Positions 1 to 10,262 of a stretch of DNA of 64,000 nt are shown here, one piece after another. The translations under genes were made by a program, and so were the position numbers. The stretch covers positions 356,501-420,500 of the forward strand of contig MCFH01000037.1 in the NCBI GenBank assembly GCA_002104945.1, read 5' to 3'. The notes below the pieces were generated by a model that did no database searches, was not told where the DNA came from, and saw only the letters and a program-made list of their open reading frames with translations. Source of the DNA: Piromyces finnis. Lineage: Eukaryota; Neocallimastigomycota; Neocallimastigomycetes; Neocallimastigales; Neocallimastigaceae. Within the stretch, counting starts at the first letter, position 1, and every line of letters begins with the position of its first letter.

Positions 1-2276
1 GGCCTGTCTTACTGTTTCTTCAGCATTGACGCTCTTGGATGTTGCTTCAAACCTTTTGAACATTGACCATTGCTGGCCAATAGCAAAAGGCATGATTTTG
101 GTTAGAAGTTCCGCGGTTACCGTCAAGAATGGTGTTCCTTCATTAGTACCAGATTGAATCTGACGCTTACAAAGTTCTTTCCATTCCCTTGAATTGTAAT
201 TGATATTGTTAAAACTTCTTCCCCCAAGAAGGAATTTAAATATTTTACTGCACACACTAGAATAATCATACACATTAATATTCACCGGATTATTAGAACT
301 ATTACTATCATTAACTAAATTACTATCTAAATTATAATTATTATCTTCACTATTGTTATCATTACTAATATTATTATTTCTATTACTACTATTGTTATTA
401 TTACTATTGTTACTATTACTATTGTTAATACTACTATTGTTACTATTACTATTAATGTTATTGCTATCTCTACTGATATTAACATTTTCATTATTATTGA
501 TAGGACTATTGGAATTACGTTGACTGAAAAAATTTAGTAGCTGGACTATGGAATCATAATGTTTAATACGGATATCTCTAAATGTTGGACAATCTAATAA
601 CCAATGTTTAATACTTTGATCTCCACACTTGCAACATGGACAGTAGTTAGGACAAACTGGATCAACAAATTTAGCAGCTTTGGCAACTCTAGCATCCAAC
701 TTGTATCCGCTTCTTGCTTTCAATAGCCAGTAGAAGCCATAGGCAAACTCTGGGTACTCATAACATAATTTAATAAAATCTTTAGTTTCAATAAATTTAT
801 TATCATCATAATATTGCGCTTTGATTGAATTCCCTTTGAGATCTTTCCAATAAAAGTTTTTAACTGCTTTAACATCTCCATGCTTCTTTAATTTTTTATC
901 AAGTGTCCTACTTGATTTGCACCACGTGTATTTTCTAAATTTAGGAATGTAATTGACAAGGTGTGAGATAATACAACTTGAGTTTTTCCATTTGTTAAAA
1001 CATCTAACCTGAGCTAAAGCACATTTGGCTGACAATGGAGGAATATTCAAATCTTTTGAGATAGAGTATAAAGATATAAACGATACAGCTTTATGAACTC
1101 CGGCAATCCATCGTATTCCTTTGTTAACATGCTTCTGAGCAATCCTAGACCTAGCTTTGTTGGATCCAAGTAATGGTGCAAAGTATGAAACTCTGCTAAT
1201 CACTTGTGAGTTAAGTACTAGTTTTTTGAAGGGAATAGGAATATTAGGATTTCTTAAGAATTTACTGACTGAGAAAAGTCCTTTCAAAACCTTGTTATTG
1301 AGAGTTTTAATTACTGGTTTAAGGGACAAATTCTTATCAAATGGAACACCAAGATAAGTATAGCAATCAGTAGTTGGAATGGGTTGCCCTGCTAAGTAAA
1401 ATGTTGGATCTCTCTTGTTCTGATTTTCTATTGATTCAGGACGAATCACCATCGTTGAACACTTCTGGATACCAAATTCCATTTCATTATACAATGCCCA
1501 TTCATTAACTCTTCTAAGCATCTTTTTTAAGCATCCTCTTGTTGGAGCACAAATAACTATATCATCTGCAAAAAGTCCACCACAGCATCGAGTGTCACCT
1601 AAACTGACTCCAAGATCTTCGCACTCTTTAAATATATCATTAATAAAGAGATTAAAGAGAATAGGAGAAAGAGGGCATCCTTGACGGACTCCTTTCTTCA
1701 CATCAAAAGATTTCGAGAATTGACCATCTAATTTGACATTAGCCTTAGATGTTAAATATAAATTTTTGATAAATTGTAAACTCTTACCTCGGATTCCTAA
1801 ACAATCTAATTTATGGAGAATATTACCGATTGGGACTGAATCGTATGCTTTCCTGAGATCTAAAAAGGCCAAATATGTCTCTTTATTATCTAATTGACGT
1901 CTACGGCATATTTCTTGGATTGAAATGAAAAGACTGATACTTTCTTCCTTTTTTCGAAAACCAAATTGTTCAGGTCTAATGAAATTATTCTTTAGACCAT
2001 ATTCTGAGATTCTAGTGGTGACAATTTTGGAAATCAACTTAATGCCATTATTGATAAGTGATATACCTCGATAGTTATCACAATCTGTCAAATCTCCCTT
2101 CTTAGGAATAGAAACAATACTGGATTCATTCCATGAGTTGGGGAAATCTCCATCCTAAATACGGTTGAATAATTTAAGAATAAAATTTAAACCATGAGCA
2201 TCATTATCTGAAGTGGTATTACCGGAAGAATTATTATCTGTAGCATTATTAGAATCATTACTTGATGGAATTAATG

Positions 2277-2280
<4 letters not shown>
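1..2280 (-). mobile_element. 5'-truncated LINE copy (copy 1), broken ORF
   Basis: This stretch aligns without net gaps to 2591-4870 at a constant offset of 2590 bases and is nearly identical by eye. It is therefore a second copy of the LINE described at 2281-7072, running on the minus strand. It covers the region matching about residues 735-1494 of the full ORF: reverse transcriptase, the linker and the Cys-rich C-terminus. The 3' end lies outside the window. The copy stops abruptly at 2280, early in the RT domain, as expected of a 5'-truncated target-primed insertion. It also has an in-frame TAG at 2155-2157 where the intact copy has a Trp codon (4745-4747), so it cannot encode a full protein. 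The Asn/Ser-coding simple repeat near 400-470 differs slightly from copy 2. Confidence 0.93.

Positions 2281-2306
<26 letters not shown>
2278..2306 (-). repeat. Poly(A) tail of LINE copy 2 (poly-T on + strand)
   Basis: There is a run of 29 T on the plus strand, which is a poly(A) tail on the minus strand. It follows the 3' untranslated part of LINE copy 2 and directly abuts the truncated 5' end of copy 1. Three T residues are shared by both copies' ends, so the exact join is ambiguous by 3 nt. Confidence 0.85.
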
Positions 2307-2309
<3 letters not shown>

Positions 2310-2545
2310 GGCATCAAATATTTTAAACTTTATTATTAATTTAATTAAAATTATAATACATGTAATATAAAAATTAAAATAAAATAAAAATAAAAAAAAA
2401 TATGTTTAAATAAACACAAATGAATAAAAATTGGGTATAATGTATTCTAGTAATTTTAATTAAAGTAAGAAAGCCACTATCATACTAAAGTATAATAATT
2501 GTATTTGACTTCCAATGGGACACCGAGCCAAAGATCAAAATTTTA
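2307..2545 (-). other. 3' untranslated region of LINE copy 2
   Basis: This AT-rich, non-coding stretch lies between the ORF stop and the poly(A) tail of the element. It is presumably the part recognised by the element's own reverse transcriptase during target-primed reverse transcription. That role is inferred from position only. Confidence 0.7.
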
Positions 2546-5500
2546 TCATGGGACAAAATTATGATCTCCATTGGTTGCGCTGGCCCTCCTGGCCTGTCTT
2601 ACTGTTTCTTCAGCATTGACGCTCTTGGATGTTGCTTCAAACCTTTTGAACATTGACCATTGCTGGCCAATAGCAAAAGGCATGATTTTGGTTAGAAGTT
2701 CCGCGGTTACCGTCAAGAATGGTGTTCCTTCGTTAGTACCAGATTGAATCTGACGCTTACAAAGTTCTTTCCATTCCCTTGAATTGTAATTAATATTGTT
2801 AAAACTTCTTCCCCCAAGAAGGAATTTAAATATTTTACTGCACACACTAGAATAATCATACACATTAATATTCACCGGATTATTAGAACTATTACTATCA
2901 TTAACTAAATTACTATCTAAATTAGAATTATTATCTTCACTATTGCTATCATTACTAATATTATTATTTCTATTACTACTATTGTTATTATTACTATTGT
3001 TACTATTACTATTGTTATTATTACTATTGTTACTATTACTATTAATATTATTACTATCTCTACTGATATTATCAATTTCATTATTATTGATAGGACTATT
3101 GGAATTACGTTGACTGAAAAAATTTAATAGCTGGACTATGGAATCATAATGTTTAATACGGATATCTCTAAATGTTGGACAATCTAATAACCAATGTTTA
3201 ATACTTTGATCTCCACACTTGCAACATGGACAGTAGTTAGGACAAACTGGATCAACAAATTTGGCAGCTTTGGCAACTCTAGCATCCAACTTGTATCCGC
3301 TTCTTGCTTTCAATAGCCAGTAGAAGCCATAGGCAAACTCTGGGTACTCATAACATAATTTAATAAAATCTTTAGTATCAATAAACTTATTATCATCATA
3401 ATATTGCGCTTTGATTGAATTCCCTTTGAGATCTTTCCAATAAAAGTTTTTAACTGCTTTAACATCTCCATGTTTCTTTAGTTTTTTATCAAGTGTCCTA
3501 CTTGATTTGCACCACGTGTATTTTCTAAATTTAGGAATGTAATTGACAAGGTGTGAGATAATACAATTTGAGTTTTTCCATTTGTTAAAACATCTAACCT
3601 GAGCTAATGCACATTTGGCTGACAATGGAGGAATATTCAAATCTTTTGAGATAGAGTATAAAGATATAAACGATACAGCTTTATGAACTCCGGCAACCCA
3701 TCGTATTCCTTTGTTAACATGCTTCTGTGCAATCCTAGACCTGGCTTTGTTGGATCCAAGTAATGGTGCAAAGTATGAAACTCTGCTAATCACTTGTGAG
3801 TTAAGTACTAGCTTTTTGAAGGGAATAGGAATATTAGGATTTCTTAAGAATTTACTGACTGAGAAAAGTCCTTTCAAAACCTTGTTATTAAGAGCTTTAA
3901 TAACTGGTTTAAGGGACAGATTCTTATCAAATGGAACACCAAGATAAGTATAACAATCAGTAGTTGGAATGGGTTGTCCTGCTAAGTAAAATGTTGGATC
4001 TCTCTTGTTCTGATTTTCTATTGATTCAGGACGAATCACCATCGTTGAACATTTCTGGATACCAAATTCCATTTCATTATACAAGGCCCATTCATTAACT
4101 CTTCTAAGCATCTTTTTTAAGCATCCTCTTGTTGGAGCACAAATAACTATATCATCTGCAAAAAGTCCACCACAGCATCGAGTGTCACCTAAACTGACTC
4201 CGAGATCTTCACACTCTTTAAATATATCATTAATAAAGAGATTAAAGAGAATAGGAGAAAGAGGGCATCCTTGACGGACTCCTTTCTTCACATCAAAAGA
4301 TTTCGAGAATTGTCCATCTAATTTGACATTAGCCTTAGATGTTAAATATAAATTTTTGATGAATTGTAAACTCTTACCTCGGATTCCTAAACAATCTAAT
4401 TTATGGAGAATATTACCGATTGGGACTGAATCGTATGCTTTCCTGAGATCTAAAAAGGCCAAATATGTCTCTTTATTATCTAATTGACGTCTACGGCATA
4501 TTTCTTGGATTGAAATGAAAAGACTGATACTTTCTTCCTTTTTTCGAAAACCAAATTGTTCAGGTCTAATGAAATTATTCTTTAGACCATATTCTGAGAT
4601 TCTAGTGGTGACAATTTTGGAAATCAACTTAATACCATTATTGATAAGTGATATACCTCGATAGTTATCACAATCTGTCAAATCTCCCTTCTTAGGAATA
4701 GAAACAATACTGGATTCATTCCATGAGTTGGGGAAGTCTCCATCCCAAATACGGTTGTATAATTTAAGAATAAAATTTAAACCATAAGAATCATTATCTG
4801 AAGTGGTATTACCGGAAGAATTATTATCTGTAGCATTATTAGAATCATTACTTGATGGAATTAATGCTTTGTAAAATTCAATTGGAATACCATCCGGACC
4901 TGATGCTTTATAATTCGGAGTAGAGAGGATAGCTGACTTGACTTCATCAATACTAATATCTTGGTTGATATCCCATTCATCAAGCATAGGGAGTGAAAAA
5001 CGTTTATTCGTTGGTTCTTCATACCAATGCTCCAAATCAAGACTTACGCCACTTGGATCTGATGCAAGATTTTCGAAATGATCATGCCACACATCTAGTT
5101 GTTCTTCCGTAGCAACAACTAACTCTCCATTTTTATTTTTAATTGGTTGAGCAATAAAGAAAGAATCTTTTCCAATTTTTGCAGTTTTCTTGATCCATTT
5201 CCAGGCCTTCTTAGGATTATGACTCTTCATATACTCACATCCTGTTTTAATCCAATGAAGATATTCTTGTTTCCTAAATTCATTACATCTTTTGTGGATG
5301 TAATCAATGAGCTTACGGTAGATTTTAATTCTTTTAATAAATTCATCTATATCATAAATTCTTTCTTTTTTAAATCTCTTATACAACTTCATTTTGATTT
5401 TTTGGAGATTAAAAATTTGTTGTGAAATATGAAATGAAGACTTTATAACATTATTTGCTGAGGTAATACTGAGCTCGTCTGCAATTGAAAAAGCAGTTGA

Positions 5501-7072
5501 AGTAAATTCTTTGGAAAGATCATCTGTAGAAACATTAGGATCGTTGAATTTTGCTGAAAGTATTTGGAATTTATTATGACTGAGAATAGATTCCTTTTCC
5601 TCAATACATTTTAATCTATTCCATTTCAGAATTTTCTTAGGAACGTTAAAGTCATTAGAAAAATCTTCCATAGGAATAATTTTACCATTAATAAGAAGTG
5701 GCTTATGGTCTGATACAGGATAAAAATTATTTATAAATGATCCTGAGTGAATAAGATCTTTCATCTTCGAATTGATAAGAGCATGGTCAATGTCGGAAGA
5801 TTGTTCACCTCGAGTCCAAGAGATAGTCGACCCTCTAAGCGGAAGAATTTCCCAATCTCCTAATCCATTAGTTGATAACCAATTGGATAATTTTACTTTA
5901 GACATATTAAAATCACCAACAAGAATCGATGGATGGGATGAATGAGTTTGTAACCACAAGCGAACTTCTAACTTTGCATGATCAACATAGATGTTGTGAT
6001 GACTATGAGGCATATAAACATTTCCAATCGAGCATTTGAATCTATTCCAGAGACTAAAAGTATAAATAGAAATAATATACTTTCCAGAGAAGTTTTCAAG
6101 TGAGGCTTGACACGAATTGTGAAAACCTAAATATAAACCTCTCATTCCAGGAACTGATTCGTCAGCTTTCTTGAAAAAGTGTCTATAGTTTCGCAAAGTA
6201 ACACGACAAGGATAATCTGTATTCGAACCAGAACCATTACCAGTTTCTTGGAAACATAAAAATAATGGTTTGAAAATAGCTGTGAAATAGCTAATACTAT
6301 CTCTCTTTTCATGATTCCACCCATTGGTGTTCCAACTAAGACAAAAAGAAAAGTTATTAGGCTTGTTGGATGAGGAAGAATCGTTGCTATTATTATTATT
6401 ATCAAGGTCATCATTATTAATGGATGATGCATCAGAGGAATAAGTAGAACTATTACTAGATGGCTGTGAAACTGAAGAACTATCAACTATTGAACTGTTA
6501 GCAGAGTTGATAGAGCTATTAGAATTAATTGTTGAATGTTGAGATTGAAATTGTGTTAGCTGTAGATCTGGAATATTTTCATGATGGGAAACTTGTTGAA
6601 GATCTTGTTGAAGATCTTGTTGAAGATCGGATTGTTGATGAGATTGTTGAACTGATTGTTGAAATGATTGTTGGAATGATTGTTGAATAGAATGTTGATG
6701 TTTATTAGAAACTAAAATTTTACGTTTGAGAGTGGAAAAAGTGTATTTGTGATTCCTTCTACTACGAGCTGAAAAGGAAATTGAGGTAACTGAAAGTTTC
6801 TTCTTTAACATGTGTAAGATTTTAATACAATCTTTTGATGAACCATGAACCTTGACTAAGAAAAAGTGATCATTGAAAGTCTGAAAATATTTAACACTAA
6901 TAACTGAATTAAATTTATCTTCTAGAATAACCTCGAGTTTTTCCCATAGCATATTTACTGACCATGATCGAATACCACGGATAAAGAAGGAGCGAATATC
7001 ATCTAAGGGGATACCATAAGACCGGGTACCACGTCTGATATAATTCTTATCTTTAATATAAAGGACTGACAT
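2546..7072 (-). CDS. LINE ORF: AP-endonuclease / reverse transcriptase polyprotein
   Basis: A 1508-residue protein that should nick target DNA and reverse transcribe its own RNA. Visible layout: a basic N-terminal region (1-120); Gln- and Ser/Asn-rich low complexity (about 125-240); an exonuclease-endonuclease-phosphatase domain from about 243 to 462, with LSWNTNG (W247), a QETG motif, VGDFNM and SDHKPL (D455-H456); then the reverse transcriptase, with ASGPDGIP, FLDLRKAYDSV, GVRQGCPLSP and the catalytic FADD at 971-974. A Cys/His cluster of gag-knuckle type (CPCCKCG...H...C) lies near 1270-1300, followed by an Asn/Ser-rich tract encoded by a simple repeat. No RNase H or separate ORF1 was seen. 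ATG at 7072 starts the frame. The frame is unbroken, so the copy may be competent. The clade is not assigned. Confidence 0.92.
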   Translation of the reverse strand: MSVLYIKDKNYIRRGTRSYGIPLDDIRSFFIRGIRSWSVNMLWEKLEVILEDKFNSVISVKYFQTFNDHFFLVKVHGSSKDCIKILHMLKKKLSVTSISFSARSRRNHKYTFSTLKRKILVSNKHQHSIQQSFQQSFQQSVQQSHQQSDLQQDLQQDLQQVSHHENIPDLQLTQFQSQHSTINSNSSINSANSSIVDSSSVSQPSSNSSTYSSDASSINNDDLDNNNNSNDSSSSNKPNNFSFCLSWNTNGWNHEKRDSISYFTAIFKPLFLCFQETGNGSGSNTDYPCRVTLRNYRHFFKKADESVPGMRGLYLGFHNSCQASLENFSGKYIISIYTFSLWNRFKCSIGNVYMPHSHHNIYVDHAKLEVRLWLQTHSSHPSILVGDFNMSKVKLSNWLSTNGLGDWEILPLRGSTISWTRGEQSSDIDHALINSKMKDLIHSGSFINNFYPVSDHKPLLINGKIIPMEDFSNDFNVPKKILKWNRLKCIEEKESILSHNKFQILSAKFNDPNVSTDDLSKEFTSTAFSIADELSITSANNVIKSSFHISQQIFNLQKIKMKLYKRFKKERIYDIDEFIKRIKIYRKLIDYIHKRCNEFRKQEYLHWIKTGCEYMKSHNPKKAWKWIKKTAKIGKDSFFIAQPIKNKNGELVVATEEQLDVWHDHFENLASDPSGVSLDLEHWYEEPTNKRFSLPMLDEWDINQDISIDEVKSAILSTPNYKASGPDGIPIEFYKALIPSSNDSNNATDNNSSGNTTSDNDSYGLNFILKLYNRIWDGDFPNSWNESSIVSIPKKGDLTDCDNYRGISLINNGIKLISKIVTTRISEYGLKNNFIRPEQFGFRKKEESISLFISIQEICRRRQLDNKETYLAFLDLRKAYDSVPIGNILHKLDCLGIRGKSLQFIKNLYLTSKANVKLDGQFSKSFDVKKGVRQGCPLSPILFNLFINDIFKECEDLGVSLGDTRCCGGLFADDIVICAPTRGCLKKMLRRVNEWALYNEMEFGIQKCSTMVIRPESIENQNKRDPTFYLAGQPIPTTDCYTYLGVPFDKNLSLKPVIKALNNKVLKGLFSVSKFLRNPNIPIPFKKLVLNSQVISRVSYFAPLLGSNKARSRIAQKHVNKGIRWVAGVHKAVSFISLYSISKDLNIPPLSAKCALAQVRCFNKWKNSNCIISHLVNYIPKFRKYTWCKSSRTLDKKLKKHGDVKAVKNFYWKDLKGNSIKAQYYDDNKFIDTKDFIKLCYEYPEFAYGFYWLLKARSGYKLDARVAKAAKFVDPVCPNYCPCCKCGDQSIKHWLLDCPTFRDIRIKHYDSIVQLLNFFSQRNSNSPINNNEIDNISRDSNNINSNSNNSNNNNSNSNNSNNNNSSNRNNNISNDSNSEDNNSNLDSNLVNDSNSSNNPVNINVYDYSSVCSKIFKFLLGGRSFNNINYNSREWKELCKRQIQSGTNEGTPFLTVTAELLTKIMPFAIGQQWSMFKRFEATSKSVNAEETVRQARRASATNGDHNFVP

Positions 7073-7722
7073 GATAATTAATTCTAATTAAAAAAAATTG
7101 AATATAAAATAAATACTAATAAAAAATATAAATATAACATATATGGAAAAAAATCTGTCTCTCTCTCTCTTCTTAAAAGTACTGGATAGTACAAAAATTG
7201 TTACGATGCTTCGTTTAAAGTTTCTTTTTTTTTTTTTGAATTCTAGTTGTAAATTTTCTTTAAAAATTCTAGTTTTGGTTTGTTGTTAGTAAATTCGATT
7301 CGCTTTTTGACACTAAAATTGTTTGACTTTACTTTTCATTAAATATTTAAATTGGTAAAAAATTTGAATCAAGAATGTCGACACCAGAAAGCTTGTGAAT
7401 AGTATTTTTACATGATGTAGAGTGAATCAGTCTCTTACAAGAAACAATACAACAATAGCTACATGAATATAAAAATACAATGCAAATGCTAAAGTTGACT
7501 ACATTGGATTCTTACAAGAGAAGAGTAGTACTACAAGAATACATGAATAAAAGAAAAAATACAGCAACAAAATGTATTACTCTTCTAATTAAATACTATA
7601 CAAACTTACCTGAGTATCAAACATTCAACTTATTCATCAAATACTTAAATTCGATGAATAAAATGTTTTTTAATCGCTCAGTACCATGAGCTTAGTCCTA
7701 ATAATTTTCCCTTAAAGACTAA
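7073..7722. other. Non-coding stretch upstream of the LINE
   Basis: AT-rich, with a short (CT)n run near 7158-7171. It may contain the LINE 5' untranslated region and promoter, but nothing in it identifies them. A 69-codon open frame at 7480-7689 shows no recognisable domain and is not called. Confidence 0.5.
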
Positions 7723-7967
7723 CCAAGCATCCATTGCGCAATGCTTGGATTTAATTCTTTCTACTCTCTCAGTACCATGAGCATGAGTAGACCCCCTTGA
7801 TAAACTCCATTTATTAAATAAATGAAGGCACGTTCCTAAGAGGGCACCAAGCATCCATTGCGCAATACTTGGATTTAATTCTTTCTACTCTCTCAGTACC
7901 ATGAGCATGAGTAGACCCCCTTGAGAAACTACATTTATTAAATAAATGAAGGCACGTTCCCAAGAGG
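7723..7967. repeat. 124-bp tandem repeat with palindromic core, 2 copies
   Basis: Two adjacent near-identical units start at 7723 and 7847 (period 124 bp); the second ends near 7967. Each unit opens with an inverted repeat, CCAAGCAT and ATGCTTGG, around the core CATTGCGCAATG. The core is a perfect 12-nt palindrome in unit 1 and has one change in unit 2. A further partial match (cagtaccatgagc) lies at about 7679-7691. The repeat is much less AT-rich than its surroundings. It could be a remnant of a small non-autonomous element; nothing in it codes for protein. Confidence 0.8.
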
Positions 7968-8689
7968 GTATATATACATGTGTTCAATATAAAAAACATA
8001 TGAATTAAACTTATGATCTACGTGTTTTAGAGTTTGTTATTTTTATTGCTGAATGATATAATATCCTATTATATAACAATAAAACTTTCTCTCTTTGTTA
8101 ACATTAATAAAATCACTTATTTTAATAAAATTTCTTTCACATTATATATAAACATATAATAAAATATTTCTTTTTAAGAAAAATTAATTTTGTTTATTTA
8201 TTTTCTTTTTTACATTAGAAATAATATATATTAAAAATCATAATTATGGATAGATTTTCTTTAGTTTATATATATTAATCCGTTTTTATTTTACACATAA
8301 TTTTTGATTTATATAAAAAAATAAAATTATTAATATCTATTTAATACATATTTTTTAAACGATTGAATATAGAACGTTTTTTCTTACTATATTACTTTCG
8401 ATCATAAAAAATAACAATAAACATTCTTTATCATCATTAGTGCTTTTTATATATTGATTTAATTTTATTTATATGTTTTAAAAATCTTTTTTTTTTTTTA
8501 ATTTAAATGTTCTATAAAAATATTATATAAAAATAGATTTTATTTATGTCCTATTAAATTTATAGAAGATATATTATATTAAAATTTATAGGTTAATCAA
8601 TTAGAACATTTAATCTATAATTCTTATTATATTTTAAAATTTTTTTAAATATAATAAGAATATTATATATATATAAAGAATTATTTTAT
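7968..8689. other. AT-rich intergenic sequence
   Basis: No coding potential or RNA gene was seen. The part next to 8690 would be the 3' untranslated region and terminator of the deacetylase gene on the minus strand. Confidence 0.6.
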
Positions 8690-10120
8690 TTATTTGTAAG
8701 CTTCAAGTCCAAGACATTCATCCATAGTAACTGAAATATAACCTTGCTTTTTCATGTAATCAATTTCCTTTTCAGCTAATTCAAGTAACTTATTCTTAGT
8801 AATACCTCCATAATAGTTATGGTTTAAGGAAAGAATTGGCTTTCCTTGGTACTTCTTAAATTGTGAAAGAGCATAATCAACACCTCTTTGATCCCAATCT
8901 AAAGTATCAACATTCCATAAAATAGCAGCAGAATAACCAAGATCACCAAGGGTCTTTGCAATACTAACGTTACCATCACCACTACCATAAGGTGGACGCA
9001 TAAATGCTGGTTTCTTACCAATGTATTTGTAAATGTAGTCTTCAAGTTGAGTCATTTCTTTAATTAATTCGCTCTTGGAAATTTTAGCAATATCAGCATG
9101 AGACCAAGTGTGAGAGGCAACGATATGACCGTCCTTATCCATTCTTTGAATGATATTCTTAGCTTTAGTTGTCTTGATGTCCATAACATTAGCACCATTA
9201 ATGAAGAAAGTGGCTTTAACACCCTTTTTCTTGAGTAAATCAAGTAAGTCCATATCATAATCGTATGGTCCATCATCAAAAGTAAGAGCCCAATGTTTCT
9301 TATTAATACAGGAATCGTAATATTTGAGACCAGTACTAGAAGATATAGCACCACATTGACCAAAGGATGATTGACAACCAGTAGTACAATGATCTGAAGA
9401 AACACCACAATAACCATATTGAGAACAGCATTGACCTTCTGGACAAGAACCGAATTCAGTACCACATCTACCATTGGTTGAGGTTACAGTAGCCTTTTTA
9501 GTTGTTGTTGCCATTTTAGTGGTGGCGGTTGTCTTTTTAACACTAGTCTTTTTATTGGTAGTTGAACCACATTGACCAAAGGATGATTGACAACCAGTAG
9601 TACAATGATCTGAAGAAACACCACAATAACCATATTGAGAACAGCATTGACCTTCTGGACAAGAACCGAATTCAGCACCACATCTACCATTGGTTGAGGT
9701 TACAGTAGCCTTTTTAGTTGTTGTTGCCATTTTAGTGGTAGTTGTCTTTTTAACACTAGTCTTTTTAGTGGTAGTAGTTGTCTTTTTAACACTAGTCTTT
9801 TTAGTGGTAGTAGTTGTCTTTTTAACACTAGTCTTTTTAGTGGTAGTAGTTGTCTTTTTGACACTAGTTTTTTTAGTGGTAGTGGTTTTTTTAGCACTAG
9901 TTTTTTTAGTGGTAGTTTTTTTATTTTGTAAACAGGTACCATAGTTAATGTTACATCCGGCACCACAGTATTCTGAAGTTACACCACAGTAACCATATTT
10001 TGAACAGCATGTACCCTTTGGGCAAGAGCCATAGCCCTTACCACATCTTCCATCAGCAGAAACTGAAGATGCAGTGGATACTAATGCAATTGATGCTAAA
10101 ATAAAGTTAATAAACTTCAT
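8690..10120 (-). CDS. Secreted polysaccharide deacetylase with three chitin-binding (CBM18) domains
   Basis: A 476-residue, single-exon protein that should bind chitin and remove acetyl groups from chitin or a related polysaccharide outside the cell. An N-terminal signal peptide (about 1-22) is followed by three hevein-like CBM18 modules (25-63, 146-184, 218-256), each with the eight-Cys CPxGxCCSxYGYCG pattern. They are joined by Lys/Thr-rich linkers built from a repeated KKTSVKKTTTT unit. The C-terminal carbohydrate esterase 4 (NodB) domain spans about 275-470. Its motifs are all present: TFDDGP (D282, D283), the metal-site HTWSH (H337, H341), RPPYG (375-379), DTLDWD (405-410) and LSLNH (H434). 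CE4 enzymes are metal-dependent deacetylases; chitin rather than xylan as substrate is inferred from the CBM18s. ATG at 10120 is followed by a clear signal sequence. The gene is preceded by an A-rich minisatellite. Confidence 0.95.
   Translation of the reverse strand: MKFINFILASIALVSTASSVSADGRCGKGYGSCPKGTCCSKYGYCGVTSEYCGAGCNINYGTCLQNKKTTTKKTSAKKTTTTKKTSVKKTTTTTKKTSVKKTTTTTKKTSVKKTTTTTKKTSVKKTTTTKMATTTKKATVTSTNGRCGAEFGSCPEGQCCSQYGYCGVSSDHCTTGCQSSFGQCGSTTNKKTSVKKTTATTKMATTTKKATVTSTNGRCGTEFGSCPEGQCCSQYGYCGVSSDHCTTGCQSSFGQCGAISSSTGLKYYDSCINKKHWALTFDDGPYDYDMDLLDLLKKKGVKATFFINGANVMDIKTTKAKNIIQRMDKDGHIVASHTWSHADIAKISKSELIKEMTQLEDYIYKYIGKKPAFMRPPYGSGDGNVSIAKTLGDLGYSAAILWNVDTLDWDQRGVDYALSQFKKYQGKPILSLNHNYYGGITKNKLLELAEKEIDYMKKQGYISVTMDECLGLEAYK
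9353..9685 (-). repeat. 216-nt internal duplication of CBM18 plus linker
   Basis: The DNA encoding the second CBM18 and part of its linker (9470-9685) is repeated almost letter for letter in the third CBM18 (starting at 9469, period 216 nt = 72 codons). The first CBM18 is clearly more diverged. This indicates recent in-frame module duplication or gene conversion inside the gene. Confidence 0.88.
9750..9915 (-). repeat. Lys/Thr linker coding minisatellite
   Basis: About five tandem copies of a 30-36-nt unit encode KKTSVKKTTTT-like linker between CBM18 domains 1 and 2. The units are nearly identical in DNA, so the linker length is probably variable between strains. Confidence 0.75.
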
Positions 10121-10126
10121 TATATT

Positions 10127-10262
10127 TTTTATTTATTTTTTTTTTTATTTATTTTTTTTTTTATTTATTTTTTTTTTTATTTATTTTTTTTTTTTATTTA
10201 TTTTTTTTTTTATTTATTTTTTTTTTTATTTATTTTTTTTTTTATTTATTTTTTTTTTTTTT
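10127..10262. repeat. A/T-tract minisatellite just upstream of the deacetylase start
   Basis: On the plus strand this is a tandem array of a roughly 15-16-nt unit (ttatttattttttttt), eight or so copies, beginning a few bases from the ATG at 10120. On the coding strand it reads as A-tracts separated by TAAATA. It lies where the promoter or 5' untranslated region of the deacetylase should be. Confidence 0.85.

Larger units (their letters stand above)
2281..7072 (-). mobile_element. Full-length-looking non-LTR retrotransposon (LINE copy 2)
   Basis: This is an APE-type LINE on the minus strand: poly(A) tail at 2281-2306, a 3' untranslated region at about 2307-2545, and one long intact ORF at 2546-7072. 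No long terminal repeats flank it. The 5' boundary is at or beyond 7072; the sequence after it is AT-rich and I could not place an exact 5' end or a target-site duplication. The left flank is LINE copy 1, so the usual flanking duplication cannot be checked there. Confidence 0.9.

Noticed and set aside
7480-7689. 69-codon open frame upstream of the LINE, plus strand
   Set aside because: No recognisable domain or signal, low-complexity Lys/Asn/Leu composition, and it leads into the palindromic tandem repeat. Not enough to call a gene.
9690-9966. Open frames on both strands over the Lys/Thr linker
   Set aside because: Shadows of the repeated coding sequence of the deacetylase.
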